Shown: piece by piece, positions 1 to 8,351 of the stretch | Numbering within the stretch: the first letter of the stretch is position 1 | Layout: every line of letters begins with the position of its first letter | Assembly (NCBI RefSeq): GCF_004369225.1 | Contig: NZ_QFFZ01000002.1 | Location: forward strand, 1-64,000 | From: Pelotomaculum propionicicum | GTDB lineage: Bacteria; Bacillota; Desulfotomaculia; Desulfotomaculales; Pelotomaculaceae | DNA: 64,000 nt | Reading direction: 5' to 3' | The notes under the pieces: model-generated | The model's input: only the letters and a program-made list of their open reading frames with translations | What the model was told of the DNA's origin: nothing | The model's database searches: none | Position numbers and translations under genes: made by a program

Positions 1-311
1 TTATCCAAGCACAAAACCATAAAGGAAACCAAAATAATGGTCAGGTAAATGGATGATAATCCCAGTCAATTTTCTTAAGGGGAAAATGTAAGAAAAAAAA
101 CACCATTTTTTGCAGTGGAATCATATATAGAATTTAAAATATTAGTTACTAAGATTAATAGTAAAAGTAAAATTATCTTCTACAAGGGACCAAGTAAAAA
201 TTTGGCAGAGAGTTTTAAACAGATAGATCTGAGTAAACTGTTTACTGATTAGACTGTAAAAAGCAGGATATGTTTTTTACTTTGCTTCTTACCATCAATG
301 GTTTTTCCATT
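1..311. other. AT-rich stretch without a recognisable gene
   Basis: No convincing gene is seen here. One plus frame stays open from about 79 to a stop at 252, but it has no ATG/GTG/TTG start behind a ribosome site and the product is not recognised. It may be the tail of another decayed gene, given the pseudogene remnants just downstream. Confidence 0.4.
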
Positions 312-456
312 AGAAACAACTAATAAAATGGTAAAAGGATTATCTGAGCGATTAAATCAAGATCTGCGCTTGCTTCCCGGAATGCTTCTTTAAACTCCGG
401 GTCTTTCTCATTTTTTTCTTTTATTATTTATTAATGTCAATTTCTTTAAACGGCAT
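312..456 (-). pseudogene. Decayed XRE/HigA-type antitoxin fragment
   Basis: A ribosome site (GGGAGTGA) precedes an ATG at 456 that reads MPFKEIDINK and then meets two stops. After a one-base frame change the reading continues as NEKDPEFKEAFREASADLDL and IAQII, then ends. This is the style of the N-terminus of small antitoxins that normally continue into an XRE helix-turn-helix, which is missing here. It lies just downstream of a toxin-like remnant on the same strand, the gene order of higBA loci. The assignment rests on pattern recognition of short peptides, so it is tentative. Confidence 0.42.
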
Positions 457-478
457 TATAGTTCACTCCCTTTTTATC

Positions 479-680
479 CTACATAAGTACTTCCTTCATT
501 CTATTTTCAGCCGTTGCAATCTCAAATAATTCCGCTTTCCCTTTCTGTTTTTTGCAAAGCGTGGAGAAGGTAGCATGTACCTTTAACCACAAAATGAACG
601 AGATTCGGTGTTCGGTTTCCGTTTTCGTTGGCAACAAAAGACCGAATTATTGGCACTCTTCTTAAAATATCCTTGATTAC
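479..680 (-). pseudogene. Decayed HigB/RelE-type toxin fragment
   Basis: Two overlapping minus frames together resemble the C-terminal half of a Gp49-like/HigB toxin. One frame gives NLVHFVVKGTCYLLHA, and a neighbouring frame gives KKQKGKAELFEIATAENRMK followed by EVL and a stop at 479-481. Functional members of the family read through a similar order (strand, LLHxF, KKTxKTP, then a Lys/Arg-rich helix). A frameshift near 560 and the missing N-terminus make it non-functional. The antitoxin-like remnant follows 23 nt downstream. Confidence 0.42.
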
Positions 681-706
681 ATTTTAAAGCCATGATACTA
701 TATGAC

Positions 707-719
707 TGAACATGGTTCA
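707..719. promoter_or_regulatory. Palindrome TGAACATGGTTCA, possible TetR operator
   Basis: A perfect 13-nt palindrome lies about 115 nt upstream of the acyl-CoA synthetase start. A looser copy (TGAACCTTATTCA, 787-799) lies closer to the gene. The operon encodes a TetR-family regulator, and such regulators often bind palindromes at their own promoter. That this regulator binds here is inference. Confidence 0.35.
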
Positions 720-834
720 ATATTCCTGCAAGAGGTTAAGTCACATTGAAATCACAGTATGTCTGAAAACCTCTCAAATACACTTTGAACCTTATTCATT
801 TTATAAAATTTCTATAGTAAGGAGGCTTTCTTAA

Positions 835-2943
835 ATGTTACCGGAAAGTGTTTATAAGAAGTTAACTGAACCGGAATCGGTCGCGCTGGTTGGCGTGACC
901 AGCCGGACCGGACTGGGCAGCAACAGCCCGCTGGAAGTACTGCTCAAACAGGGCTACCGGGGGCGGGTTTACCCGGTCAATCCAAAGGGGGGAGAAATTC
1001 TGGGCCAGCTTGTTTACACCTCCCTGTTGGACGTGCCGGAAATACCTGATCTTGCGGTTATCTGCGCGCCGCGTGACGCGGTGATTGAGCTTTTCAGCCA
1101 GTGCGCCGCCAAAGGGGTCAAAATTGTAATTATAACCGCCCAGGGCTTTTTTGACGGGGATGAAAAGGGCAGATTTATGCAGCATGAACTCTCTGAACTG
1201 GCTGCTAAAAACGATATCCGGGTACTGGGGCCGAACACCCTGGGGATAATAAACAACTACCATAATTTCTGCACTTCGTTCATGGATTTTGTCAACCCTG
1301 TAAAACCAATCGGGATAACCTGCCAAACCGGCACCTTCTATTTGGGCGCCTCTCAAATATGCACCGGCGCCGGCATCATAGTCGATTCCGGCAACACCAC
1401 AGATATCAGCGTCACTGATGTGATCGGCCACCTGGCGCGGGATCCCCGCCTGAAAGTGATCAATATTCACATGGAGAGCCTGCGCGACGGGGTCCGGTTC
1501 ATAGAGGCGGCCAGGGACGCCGTGGTCTTAAAACCTGTGATTATCTATAAGACTGGAGTCAGCCCGGCCGGTTCACTGGCGGCGAGCTCGCATACTGGTT
1601 CGCTGGCCGGTGAGGACAGGGTTTTTGACGCCGCTTTTAAGCAGTGCGGCTTGCTGCGGGCGGTGGATACTGAGGAAATCGGCGACCTGAATAAAGTGTT
1701 CTGCACCTTTAGCGGGATTAATGGCAACAGGATTGGAATAATTTCAATCTCCGGCGGCGCCGGAGTATGGACTGTGGATGCCTGCACCCGCTTCGGCCTG
1801 GAAATTGCCACACTCAGCCAGTCCACTCTTGAGCAGATGGGTGAGTTGTTTCCCGATTGGGCGCATTGCGCCAACCCGATGGATATTTGGCCGGCCAGTA
1901 TGTCTCAAGGCTACCAGTATTGCTTCCGGCGCGCTTTGGAAGCCTATATGGAAGACCCGGGGATAGACGCGGTAATTTGTATGACTGGCTCATTCCTGGC
2001 CCTGGATGGTGACTTTTTGGATGTCACCGGAATCATCAGAGACGTTGCCGGCAGGTATCCGGAAAAGCCGGTGACTGTTACCTCCTGGGGCTGCAACTAC
2101 CGCCATTATGAAGAGGAAGTAGAAAAAGACAACACGGTGGTGTACTACATTTCAGTTGACCGCGCCGCCAGGGCGCTCGCAGCGCTGTATAAGTATCACC
2201 ACCAGATCAAGAATAAAAAGCGCGGTCCGGTAATACTTCCTGCGCATCCTGGGCAAAGCGAGGCTGCCGGAATTCTCGCCGGCAAAACAGGCAATTTGTC
2301 TCAGGCTGATGCCCTTAGTTTACTTGAATCCTACGGCATTGCCACCGCCCGCTGGGGCCAGGCGCGGGACCTTGCAGAGGCCACAGCGCTGGCCGCCCGG
2401 ATTGGCTACCCCGTCACGATGAAAATTTTGAGCGAGGACATCATTCATAAATCGGATGTGGGCGGGGTGCGGCTCAATATCCGGAACGCCCGGGAACTGG
2501 AAGAAGCCTTTACTGCTATGCACACGGAAATTGCCAAAAAACAGCCTGGCGCGCGCCTGGACGGGGTGATAATACAGGAGCACCTGACCAGAGGGATAGA
2601 ATTGCTGGTGGGCAGCAAGAAAGACCCGACGTTTGGGCCGGTGCTGGCTTTTGGCGCCGGGGGAGTCTTCACAGAGATATTAAATGACGTTTCTCTGCGA
2701 GTTCCGCCCTTGAGCAAGAAAGAAATTAAAACAATGATAGAGGAAACAAAAATAAGTAAAATACTTGCGGGGGCCAGGGGTACTGCCGCCGTAGATATGG
2801 AACTGCTGATCGACTGCCTGGCCGGCTTGTCCCAGCTGTTGCTGGCGAACCCGGCTATCTCGGAAATAGACCTGAACCCTTTGCTGGCCTGTGCGGACCG
2901 GGTGGCGGCGCTGGACGCCAGAGTCATCCTGGGTAATAAATAA
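835..2943 (+). CDS. Acyl-CoA synthetase (ADP-forming), fused alpha-beta type
   Basis: This 702-residue cytoplasmic enzyme is expected to interconvert an acyl-CoA, ADP and phosphate with the free acid, CoA and ATP, conserving energy in anaerobes. An N-terminal CoA-binding Rossmann domain occupies about residues 1-135. A succinyl-CoA-ligase-like middle region contains the SHTGSLAG motif with the candidate phosphorylated His253. A C-terminal ATP-grasp domain lies at about 480-700. Domain order and length match the fused alpha-beta ADP-forming acetyl-CoA synthetase family. The ATG follows AAGGAGG. A TetR gene follows after a few bases, suggesting a regulated acyl-CoA degradation or energy operon. 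The acyl substrate cannot be read from sequence. Confidence 0.92.
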   Translation: MLPESVYKKLTEPESVALVGVTSRTGLGSNSPLEVLLKQGYRGRVYPVNPKGGEILGQLVYTSLLDVPEIPDLAVICAPRDAVIELFSQCAAKGVKIVIITAQGFFDGDEKGRFMQHELSELAAKNDIRVLGPNTLGIINNYHNFCTSFMDFVNPVKPIGITCQTGTFYLGASQICTGAGIIVDSGNTTDISVTDVIGHLARDPRLKVINIHMESLRDGVRFIEAARDAVVLKPVIIYKTGVSPAGSLAASSHTGSLAGEDRVFDAAFKQCGLLRAVDTEEIGDLNKVFCTFSGINGNRIGIISISGGAGVWTVDACTRFGLEIATLSQSTLEQMGELFPDWAHCANPMDIWPASMSQGYQYCFRRALEAYMEDPGIDAVICMTGSFLALDGDFLDVTGIIRDVAGRYPEKPVTVTSWGCNYRHYEEEVEKDNTVVYYISVDRAARALAALYKYHHQIKNKKRGPVILPAHPGQSEAAGILAGKTGNLSQADALSLLESYGIATARWGQARDLAEATALAARIGYPVTMKILSEDIIHKSDVGGVRLNIRNARELEEAFTAMHTEIAKKQPGARLDGVIIQEHLTRGIELLVGSKKDPTFGPVLAFGAGGVFTEILNDVSLRVPPLSKKEIKTMIEETKISKILAGARGTAAVDMELLIDCLAGLSQLLLANPAISEIDLNPLLACADRVAALDARVILGNK

Positions 2944-2961
2944 AAAGATTTGGGTGTGTAT

Positions 2962-3570
2962 ATGCGTAATAAAATAAATAAAAGCGACTTGATCATGAAA
3001 GCCGCTTTAGAGATTTTTGCCAATAAGAATTTTAAAGATGTTACTATTTCTGAAATAGCCGAGCGGGCAGGCGTAGCGGTGGGCACTGTCTATGAATACT
3101 TCAATAACAAAGAAGACCTGTACTTCAGCATTCCCCAAAAGACATCGGAACATTTTAATGAACAGCTCGGGCTGCATTTGGAGGGGCTCTACAGCCCTGT
3201 TGAGAAAATAAGGAAATTCATCTGGTTCTACCTGCATTACCTTGAGAATCATCCCATCTACACTGAGCTTCTTCTGATGGAGCTGAGGGTAAATAAAAAT
3301 TTCTTCAATACAGGACATCACCGCGGGCTCAGTGACGGTACCACCGAGATCCTTAAACTAATTGAGGAAGGCCAGCAGCAAGGGGAAATCAGGAATGACA
3401 TCAGTCCCTACCTTATCCGGCATTTGATTTTGGGCGTGCTTGAGCACATAACCACTTATTGGGTGCTTAAAGGAAAGAAAGGCGATCTTGTTTCATTCAG
3501 TAAAGACACCGCGGAACTGGTATTGTCAGGTATTACCCTTAAGCTGGATTCCACCAGTGGAGTTATTTAA
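2962..3570 (+). CDS. TetR/AcrR-family transcriptional regulator
   Basis: A 202-residue DNA-binding repressor-type protein. The N-terminal helix-turn-helix is clear, with AGVAVGTVYEYFNNKEDLY at roughly residues 36-54, and the rest is the variable ligand-binding helical domain. I chose the ATG at 2962, seven bases after GGGTG, over the TTG at 2950. It is 18 bases behind the acyl-CoA synthetase and so co-transcribed. It likely controls that gene in response to an acyl-CoA or fatty acid, which is inference. An intrinsic terminator follows directly. Confidence 0.88.
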   Translation: MRNKINKSDLIMKAALEIFANKNFKDVTISEIAERAGVAVGTVYEYFNNKEDLYFSIPQKTSEHFNEQLGLHLEGLYSPVEKIRKFIWFYLHYLENHPIYTELLLMELRVNKNFFNTGHHRGLSDGTTEILKLIEEGQQQGEIRNDISPYLIRHLILGVLEHITTYWVLKGKKGDLVSFSKDTAELVLSGITLKLDSTSGVI

Positions 3571-3604
3571 AAAACACCCCTCGAAAGGGGTGTTTCAGAT
3601 TTTT
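3571..3604 (+). terminator. Intrinsic terminator after the TetR gene
   Basis: The hairpin AACACCCC-TCGAAA-GGGGTGTT is followed by a short T run (TTTTT at 3600-3604), immediately after the TetR stop codon. Confidence 0.8.
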
Positions 3605-3647
3605 AATATGGTAGATAACACTAAGTCTATAGCGCTGACAGAAGAAA

Positions 3648-3696
3648 GGGGACACACCTCTACCTGTAGCCCATCTCTGGGGAGAGGTATGTCCCC
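3648..3696. repeat. GGGGACA...TGTCCCC palindrome, copy 1
   Basis: Arms GGGGACACACCTCT and AGAGGTATGTCCCC pair across a short loop. The same design recurs at 9919-9949 and 14081-14130. All three are intergenic in host DNA. It resembles REP-type palindromes mobilised by Y1 (RAYT) transposases, but no such transposase is in the window. Confidence 0.75.
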
Positions 3697-3704
3697 AACT
3701 TATT

Positions 3705-3842
3705 TTATGATTTGGTCACTGTTGTCACTTCATTGCTGTACCCGACCTTTCTGCCTGTTTCATTAACAGCCTCAACATGCCACACTACTAACCCCGGGCT
3801 TTAGGCCGGAAACAATGACAGGAGTACGGGATACTAAACCTA
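3705..3842 (-). pseudogene. C-terminal remnant of a fibronectin-III-like protein
   Basis: Read on the minus strand, one frame gives PIGLVSRTPVIVSGLKPGVS. After a frame change the next gives VWHVEAVNETGRKVGYSNEV and a stop at 3705-3707. The pattern of a strand, a GLKPG turn, W-V-A-VNETG and GYSNEV is that of an fnIII-type domain end. No start or upstream part exists because the GTPase gene occupies the adjacent DNA. It appears to be a leftover of a secreted protein gene. Confidence 0.4.
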
Positions 3843-3852
3843 TTGGGAAAAG

Positions 3853-5619
3853 TTACCGGGGATAAACTGAAGACAGACTGTTAAATCCTGATATGGCATA
3901 TTCTAAAATAGCCACCTGCCGGCTTAGTTTTTCATAGGATTTTGTAGTTTCTTTCTGGCTGCTCTCCCTTTTTTCAACGGCCCGGACAAGAACAAAGCGA
4001 GTGCCTTCAATAACAGTATCAAATTTCTCTTTAAACTGTTTTCTAAAACCGTCAACACTCTTGATTATCCTTTCGTTATAATCAGTCCTGAGGCGGCCGC
4101 AATTACGGTCTATTTCCCTTTCTATTTTTTTTCTCATTTCACTCATGATCATTGGGCCGGAAATAAAACCTGGTAAAAACAAAGCGTATATTTTTATACT
4201 ATCCGGGACAAACATTGTATTCTGTTCTCCAAAAATGTAGTACAGGCTGGTTTCATCTGTTAGAGCTTCTATTTCGGCAAAACCCTCCAGCTTGAGATCG
4301 AAGATTTCTGCTGATTGTTTTAACAACTCACCGATAACAAGGTTTGTTCTGTTGGTAAAACGGGACACCACTTTGTTAAAAACGTCTCTTACCTTTTTTT
4401 CCACTTCGGGTTGCCACTCTTCAAGGGATACTTTAATTCTGTCTTCTATATAACTTTCCATGTAACTCATTAATTTACGGCCGGACAGACTTTGCCCGTG
4501 GTATATTTGATCGATCTCTTTGTTGAGGGTCTCTTTACAGTATTCCTGGAACCCGGATATTTCCCGCTCCAGTTCATGGTAGACCTTATTAACTTCCCCT
4601 TTAAAAATATAGCTGTTGTCCTCCTGCTCCTGTTGCAGTCTCTTAGCCATATCGTCAAAAAGTTCGATTTTTGCTTTCAGTTCCTCTATTGGTAGATCCA
4701 ATGCTTTCATTTCCAACTCTACTCCCAACCGCAGCTCAAAGGCGGCGTTTCTGCCTTTATGGCAGGCTGCGTTAATGGTCGCGCGGCCTTTTTCTGACAA
4801 AAGGAATTCATCCAGAGTGCTGGTAAATGACTGAAGATTACTCTCACTTAATTTTTTATCACTGTGTTCGATCTTACCTTCCAAGGCCAGTTTGGCAGAA
4901 AGCGGAAAAATATTTACTTCCGTAAAACCAACTCTTTCGATTAGAACTTTTTTTGCGAATTCTACAGCCTTTTGCCTGTCAGTTACAGATAGGTAGTCTA
5001 TCTTGTTTAAAATAAAGAAAATCTTTACTGAATACGGAGCAATATCCTTCAGAAAGCCTATTTCTGACTGACTTATCGGCTGATCGGACGATAAAAGGAA
5101 GATAGCCGCATCAACCTTGGGAAGGTAACTATAAGTTTCATCCGTGTTGTTTTGATATATTGAACCAACACCGGGAGTGTCAATCAACATAATACCTTCT
5201 TTTAAGTAGGTTGACGGGTGTTCCAGACATACTTCTTTTACCTTTTTTTTGTTGCCGGGATTGCCTGCCTCTGTAACATAACCGGGTAATTCTCCCGGAG
5301 TAATGGTCTTGGTGTCACCGTTCAAAAAAATGACTTCAATCTTTATTTCTTTACCGAACCTGATTAGAGTAACTATTGAAGTCAGAGGCAAAACATCAGT
5401 CGGTAAAATATCAGTACCTAACAAGGCGTTTAAAAAAGTGGTTTTTCCTCTTTTAAATTCACCAAGAACAACCAGGTTAAAGCGGTCATTTAAAAGATTT
5501 TGTTTTATTTCTTCCAGATATTCAAACATGCTGCGGGCTTCCCTCATAGTGGCAACGCTTTCAAGCATATCTATGTTCTTTAATACCTCAGTTTTTAACT
5601 TACCATAACTCCTATCCAT
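3853..5619 (-). CDS. Dynamin-like GTPase
   Basis: A 588-residue bacterial dynamin-family protein, expected to bind GTP and act at membranes. The G1 P-loop GEFKRGKTT is at 53-61, G3 DTPG at 147-150 and G4 NKID at 205-208. Long helical, coiled-coil-prone segments follow (about 290-440). A hydrophobic patch near 480-500 (ALFLPGFISGP) could be a membrane-insertion paddle. The ATG is preceded by AAGGGGAAC. The gene lies directly downstream of a promoter, fluoride aptamer and terminator on the same strand, so expression should rise with fluoride. Bacterial dynamins are linked to membrane repair or fusion; a role in fluoride stress is inference. Confidence 0.9.
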   Translation of the reverse strand: MDRSYGKLKTEVLKNIDMLESVATMREARSMFEYLEEIKQNLLNDRFNLVVLGEFKRGKTTFLNALLGTDILPTDVLPLTSIVTLIRFGKEIKIEVIFLNGDTKTITPGELPGYVTEAGNPGNKKKVKEVCLEHPSTYLKEGIMLIDTPGVGSIYQNNTDETYSYLPKVDAAIFLLSSDQPISQSEIGFLKDIAPYSVKIFFILNKIDYLSVTDRQKAVEFAKKVLIERVGFTEVNIFPLSAKLALEGKIEHSDKKLSESNLQSFTSTLDEFLLSEKGRATINAACHKGRNAAFELRLGVELEMKALDLPIEELKAKIELFDDMAKRLQQEQEDNSYIFKGEVNKVYHELEREISGFQEYCKETLNKEIDQIYHGQSLSGRKLMSYMESYIEDRIKVSLEEWQPEVEKKVRDVFNKVVSRFTNRTNLVIGELLKQSAEIFDLKLEGFAEIEALTDETSLYYIFGEQNTMFVPDSIKIYALFLPGFISGPMIMSEMRKKIEREIDRNCGRLRTDYNERIIKSVDGFRKQFKEKFDTVIEGTRFVLVRAVEKRESSQKETTKSYEKLSRQVAILEYAISGFNSLSSVYPR

Positions 5620-5640
5620 TTACTCAGTTCCCCTTCACTA

Positions 5641-5681
5641 ATAAAAAACTCCTACCAATAGACAAATTCTACTGGTAGGAG
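5641..5681 (-). terminator. Riboswitch expression-platform terminator
   Basis: On the minus strand CTCCTACCA pairs with TGGTAGGAG and is followed by six T residues. The 5' arm overlaps the conserved CTCCTACC end of the fluoride aptamer, so ligand binding and terminator formation exclude each other: fluoride present, transcription on. Confidence 0.9.
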
Positions 5682-5722
5682 CTATTAGCCCTAGGCATAT
5701 GGCGAGCCCCATCGCCCTGTTG
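5672..5722 (-). ncRNA. Fluoride riboswitch (crcB motif)
   Basis: The minus-strand RNA reads GGCGATGGGGCTCGCC, then ATATGCC, a short stem, GGCTAATAG and CTCCTACC. These are the hallmark conserved elements of the fluoride (crcB) aptamer, including the GGCGATGG...TCGCC pseudoknotted stem and the terminal CTCCTACC. Transcription from the promoter at 5730-5758 would start right at the aptamer. The controlled gene is the dynamin-like GTPase, not the usual fluoride exporter or CLC antiporter. Confidence 0.9.
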
Positions 5723-5729
5723 CTTAATA

Positions 5730-5758
5730 ATTATATTTTGAAGGTTTTACAAAGTCAA
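5730..5758 (-). promoter_or_regulatory. Sigma-A promoter driving the fluoride riboswitch
   Basis: On the minus strand TTGACT (5758-5753), a 17-base spacer and TATAAT (5735-5730) form a near-consensus vegetative promoter. It ends about 8 bases before the first conserved aptamer bases. Confidence 0.85.
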
Positions 5759-5799
5759 GAGGCAGGGTTTTTTAATCAGGCTCATTCATAGCAATACCT

Positions 5800-6405
5800 T
5801 TAAAACATGTTGCTGCCTGCAGGCCGGGAACTTCCTTTCACCGCCGCGCCGATCTGACCGTGCACAATGGCCTGGTAAATTTCATCCCATGTGTGCTTCC
5901 TGAACACCAGTTCCGGCAGGGTGCCCTGGTTATACGGGGCGTCCAGCAAAAGCACCGGGATCCCTGCCGCGCTGACCTGAACACCGATCTCCAGGGTGTC
6001 CTCCACCAGTACTCTTAAATTTCTTTCCAGGCAGGGTTCTTTCTTATCATGGCTGCCCAGGAGAATCAGTTCATCATAAGGCAAATTGTGTTTTTTCAGC
6101 CACTCCTGAGTCTCTTCCTGATATCTTTTATCCCGGGCTGTAATGATATATATTTCATGCTGCTGTTTGATCCTGCTCAGATAATGCGAGGCCCCTGCCA
6201 CAGGTTCAGCTGACTTCATCAAATATTGTCCTCTGTGCTTAAGAAAAAGTTTGAGCTCACTCTGGCTGATCTCGTAAGTCTTTAGCACGTTGTATAAATG
6301 CATTTCATTCAACTGCTTGTTTACATTAAAATAATTATTCAGCTCGGCTACCCAGAGAGGCAGGCTGTTGGCCAGAACCCCGTCAATGTCCACACCAATT
6401 TTCAT
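5800..6405 (-). CDS. HAD-superfamily 5'-nucleotidase-like protein (NT5C type)
   Basis: A 201-residue cytoplasmic HAD phosphatase, most like the deoxyribonucleotidase (NT5C/YqfW) group that dephosphorylates nucleoside monophosphates. Motif I DIDGV at residues 6-10 supplies the nucleophile and acid/base aspartates. IITARD at about 107-112 fits motif II. The C-terminal part has the VEDT aspartate of motif IV. The gene sits upstream of the riboswitch on the same strand but is separated by a new promoter, so it is probably an independent unit. Substrate is uncertain. Confidence 0.75.
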   Translation of the reverse strand: MKIGVDIDGVLANSLPLWVAELNNYFNVNKQLNEMHLYNVLKTYEISQSELKLFLKHRGQYLMKSAEPVAGASHYLSRIKQQHEIYIITARDKRYQEETQEWLKKHNLPYDELILLGSHDKKEPCLERNLRVLVEDTLEIGVQVSAAGIPVLLLDAPYNQGTLPELVFRKHTWDEIYQAIVHGQIGAAVKGSSRPAGSNMF

Positions 6406-6498
6406 AACAAATCCTCCATGCGCGTAAAGCGTTACATACCAGTATATTCTCCCGCGGCTGATGAATTCCTTTTCCCCGTTATTTCCTTAAGGCAACAG

Positions 6499-6522
6499 AA
6501 AAAAAACAGCCCTTGCGGGCTG
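6499..6522 (-). terminator. Terminator of the cell-wall hydrolase gene
   Basis: The hairpin CAGCCC-TTGC-GGGCTG is followed on the minus strand by a run of eight T residues, about 45 bases after the hydrolase stop codon. Confidence 0.8.
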
Positions 6523-6565
6523 ATGCAGTTTTTTTGTGCTGGCGCCGCGTTAGCGGCAAAGTTGT

Positions 6566-7534
6566 CTAATAGGCAAATATTGTGTTACCTATAGTTTTGC
6601 TTACAGGCCTCTCCCGCAGCCATACACTTTTAGACTGATTGGCGTAAAAGTATAAAGCTCCGTTAGTAGGATCCGTACCTCCCAGGGCTTCTCTGGCGGC
6701 TAATTTGGCATCTTCACTGGCCGGACGGTTGATCCAGCCGTTTTCCACCGGCTGAAACTGGTAAACCCCGTTGCCGTTTTGGTTAATCACGTCTTTAATG
6801 GACTTGGGAAAACCAGGGCTGTTCACCCGGTTCAAGACCACAGCCCCAACGGCAACCTTCCCCTCATACGGTTCACTGTCGGCCTCGGCGGTAATCAGCC
6901 TGGCCAGCAGGTCAACTTCATCCGGGGACGGCCTGATAAAACTAAGACCCCTGTTTACCTGCTGCACTGGCTGCCGGACAGGAGTATCACCCCCGGAGCC
7001 TGGTATATATAGAGGCATCCCGGGATAGATGTTTGTATTTTTGAGGCCGTTGGCCGACATAATTTCCTGGTACAGCAAACCGCGTTTCAGCGCGATCTGA
7101 TAAAGTGTGTCGCCAGGTTGTACAATATAGACGGGGTTTGAGGCGGTAGGACCGGTGTCAGGCGTACTGCCGGTTGGGCCGGCATCGCCCGTGTTGCCGC
7201 CGTCACCGGGCTGGCTGTCAGTTTGACTGTCAGCACCGGCCGGGCTGCCGGTATCGGTTGGGCTGTCAGCACCTGCCGGGCTGGTCTCGCCGGGGTTTTC
7301 AGAGGCACTGGCTGCCTCTTCCGGAATGTTTAGTTCCTGGCCGGGGAAGATCAGGTTATCCTCGATCTGATTGGCTTCAACCAGAGACTCAACGGAAATA
7401 CCGTAACTTTGGCTGATTGAATAGAGGCATTCATCAGGCAATACGGTGTGTGTGGCGGCTTGCGCCGCACAGGGAAGGGCAATAGCGGCTGCCAGGACAA
7501 AAAAGCAAAAAAGCAAACGGGTAGCCCAAGACAT
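6566..7534 (-). CDS. Secreted LysM-LysM-SleB-type cell-wall hydrolase
   Basis: A 322-residue exported peptidoglycan-active protein. A signal peptide spans residues 1-27 (ends AAQAA). LysM 1 is at about 29-71. A low-complexity Gly/Asp/Thr/Ser linker rich in GADSPTD-like units lies at 75-130. LysM 2 is at about 134-178, and a hydrolase-2 (SleB/CwlJ-like) domain runs from about 200 to the end, with the conserved LITAEADSEPYEGKVAVGAV segment that carries the presumed catalytic Glu. The ATG follows AAAGGAGGG. The c-di-AMP riboswitch in the leader agrees with the known use of this switch on cell-wall hydrolase genes. It may act in germination or wall turnover. Confidence 0.9.
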   Translation of the reverse strand: MSWATRLLFCFFVLAAAIALPCAAQAATHTVLPDECLYSISQSYGISVESLVEANQIEDNLIFPGQELNIPEEAASASENPGETSPAGADSPTDTGSPAGADSQTDSQPGDGGNTGDAGPTGSTPDTGPTASNPVYIVQPGDTLYQIALKRGLLYQEIMSANGLKNTNIYPGMPLYIPGSGGDTPVRQPVQQVNRGLSFIRPSPDEVDLLARLITAEADSEPYEGKVAVGAVVLNRVNSPGFPKSIKDVINQNGNGVYQFQPVENGWINRPASEDAKLAAREALGGTDPTNGALYFYANQSKSVWLRERPVSKTIGNTIFAY

Positions 7535-7544
7535 AGAATCCCTC

Positions 7545-7768
7545 CTTTAGCCTCCGAGGTTAGCTGATGGGTTCGGGTTGAGGGTACCCTACCAAAACAG
7601 TAGTAGGTAGTGGGTTGTCGGTTGTGGGATTGTTTGTTGGAAATCACCTTTGGTGATTTCCTTCTTAAATCTGACTACCGACTACTGACTACTGACTACC
7701 GAATTGGATTCACCCCAAAAAAATTTGTCCCCCGTACCCCGGGTATCCGGGGATTCGGCTTTTTGTAT
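7545..7768 (-). ncRNA. c-di-AMP riboswitch (ydaO/yuaA type)
   Basis: On the minus strand the leader has the conserved ydaO blocks in order: GCCGAATCCCCGG, GGGTACGGGGGACAAA, GGGGTGAATCC, a long variable stem, then CCCGAACCCATCAGCTAACC and TCGGAGGC just before the ribosome site of the hydrolase. This family normally turns genes off when c-di-AMP is high. The variable stem is unusually long (about 7600-7690) and carries short gactac-type direct repeats and a GGAAATCACC/GGTGATTTCC hairpin. Confidence 0.9.
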
Positions 7769-7832
7769 AATTGTACAAGAATCACCATGGTTTGACCATA
7801 ACACAAAATTTTACAGGCAAGTTGCCATACGC

Positions 7833-7860
7833 AAAAAAATAACCCCTTACGGGGCTATTT
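7833..7860 (-). terminator. Intrinsic terminator
   Basis: The hairpin ATAACCCC-TTAC-GGGGCTAT is followed on the minus strand by seven T residues. It lies 20 bases after the stop of the zinc-ribbon protein gene (7880-8266). Confidence 0.8.
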
Positions 7861-7879
7861 TCACTATTTAGACGTTTGA

Positions 7880-8266
7880 TTAGGAAGGATTCTGCTGGGC
7901 CAGCTCAAAACCACAATTCCAACAGTATTTGGCCGCCAGGGGCAGCTCTGTCTGGCATTTGGGGCAAACAGGCGGTTTGGGGTTGAGTTTGGCTACCTGC
8001 TCCTCCAATTCAGCTATTTCTTCTTCAAGGCTCTTGGTGCTCTTGAGCAGACGCTCAATCTCTTCCCCGTGTCCTTCTTCGCCCTTGAACTGCAGGAAAA
8101 CAAGGTTACCCAGGGCCGCGATGTTGTTCTCCGCTTCTTTTTCCAGTTTTGATATCTCAAACTTCAGCTTGGTTGATTCGACCAGATCGCTCGACTTTTT
8201 TCCAATGGTTTTAGCACTTTCGCCAATAGTCTTGGCTCCTTCAGTTACCTTCTTGAAAATATCCAC
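7880..8266 (-). CDS. Coiled-coil protein with C-terminal zinc ribbon
   Basis: A 128-residue protein of unknown function. The start is placed at the GTG at 8266 because GAGGGTG lies just upstream; the longer frame reaching 8452 overlaps the RNase H gene and lacks support. Residues about 8-95 are charged, amphipathic helix (KSSDLVESTKLKFEISKLEK, then EEEIAELEEQVAKL). The end has two CxxC pairs (CPKCQTELPLAAKYCWNCG) of a zinc ribbon. It is transcribed after the RNase HI-like gene. Confidence 0.75.
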   Translation of the reverse strand: MDIFKKVTEGAKTIGESAKTIGKKSSDLVESTKLKFEISKLEKEAENNIAALGNLVFLQFKGEEGHGEEIERLLKSTKSLEEEIAELEEQVAKLNPKPPVCPKCQTELPLAAKYCWNCGFELAQQNPS

Positions 8267-8351
8267 CCTTTTGCACCCTCTTTCTTTTTTATCTGGTCTA
8301 TCAATATTTCTAGCCATGCAATAATTATCCTTCTGCTGCCAACACATAAAA

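Noticed and set aside
862-1470. Minus-strand open frame inside the acyl-CoA synthetase gene
   Set aside because: It is a shadow of a well-supported gene.
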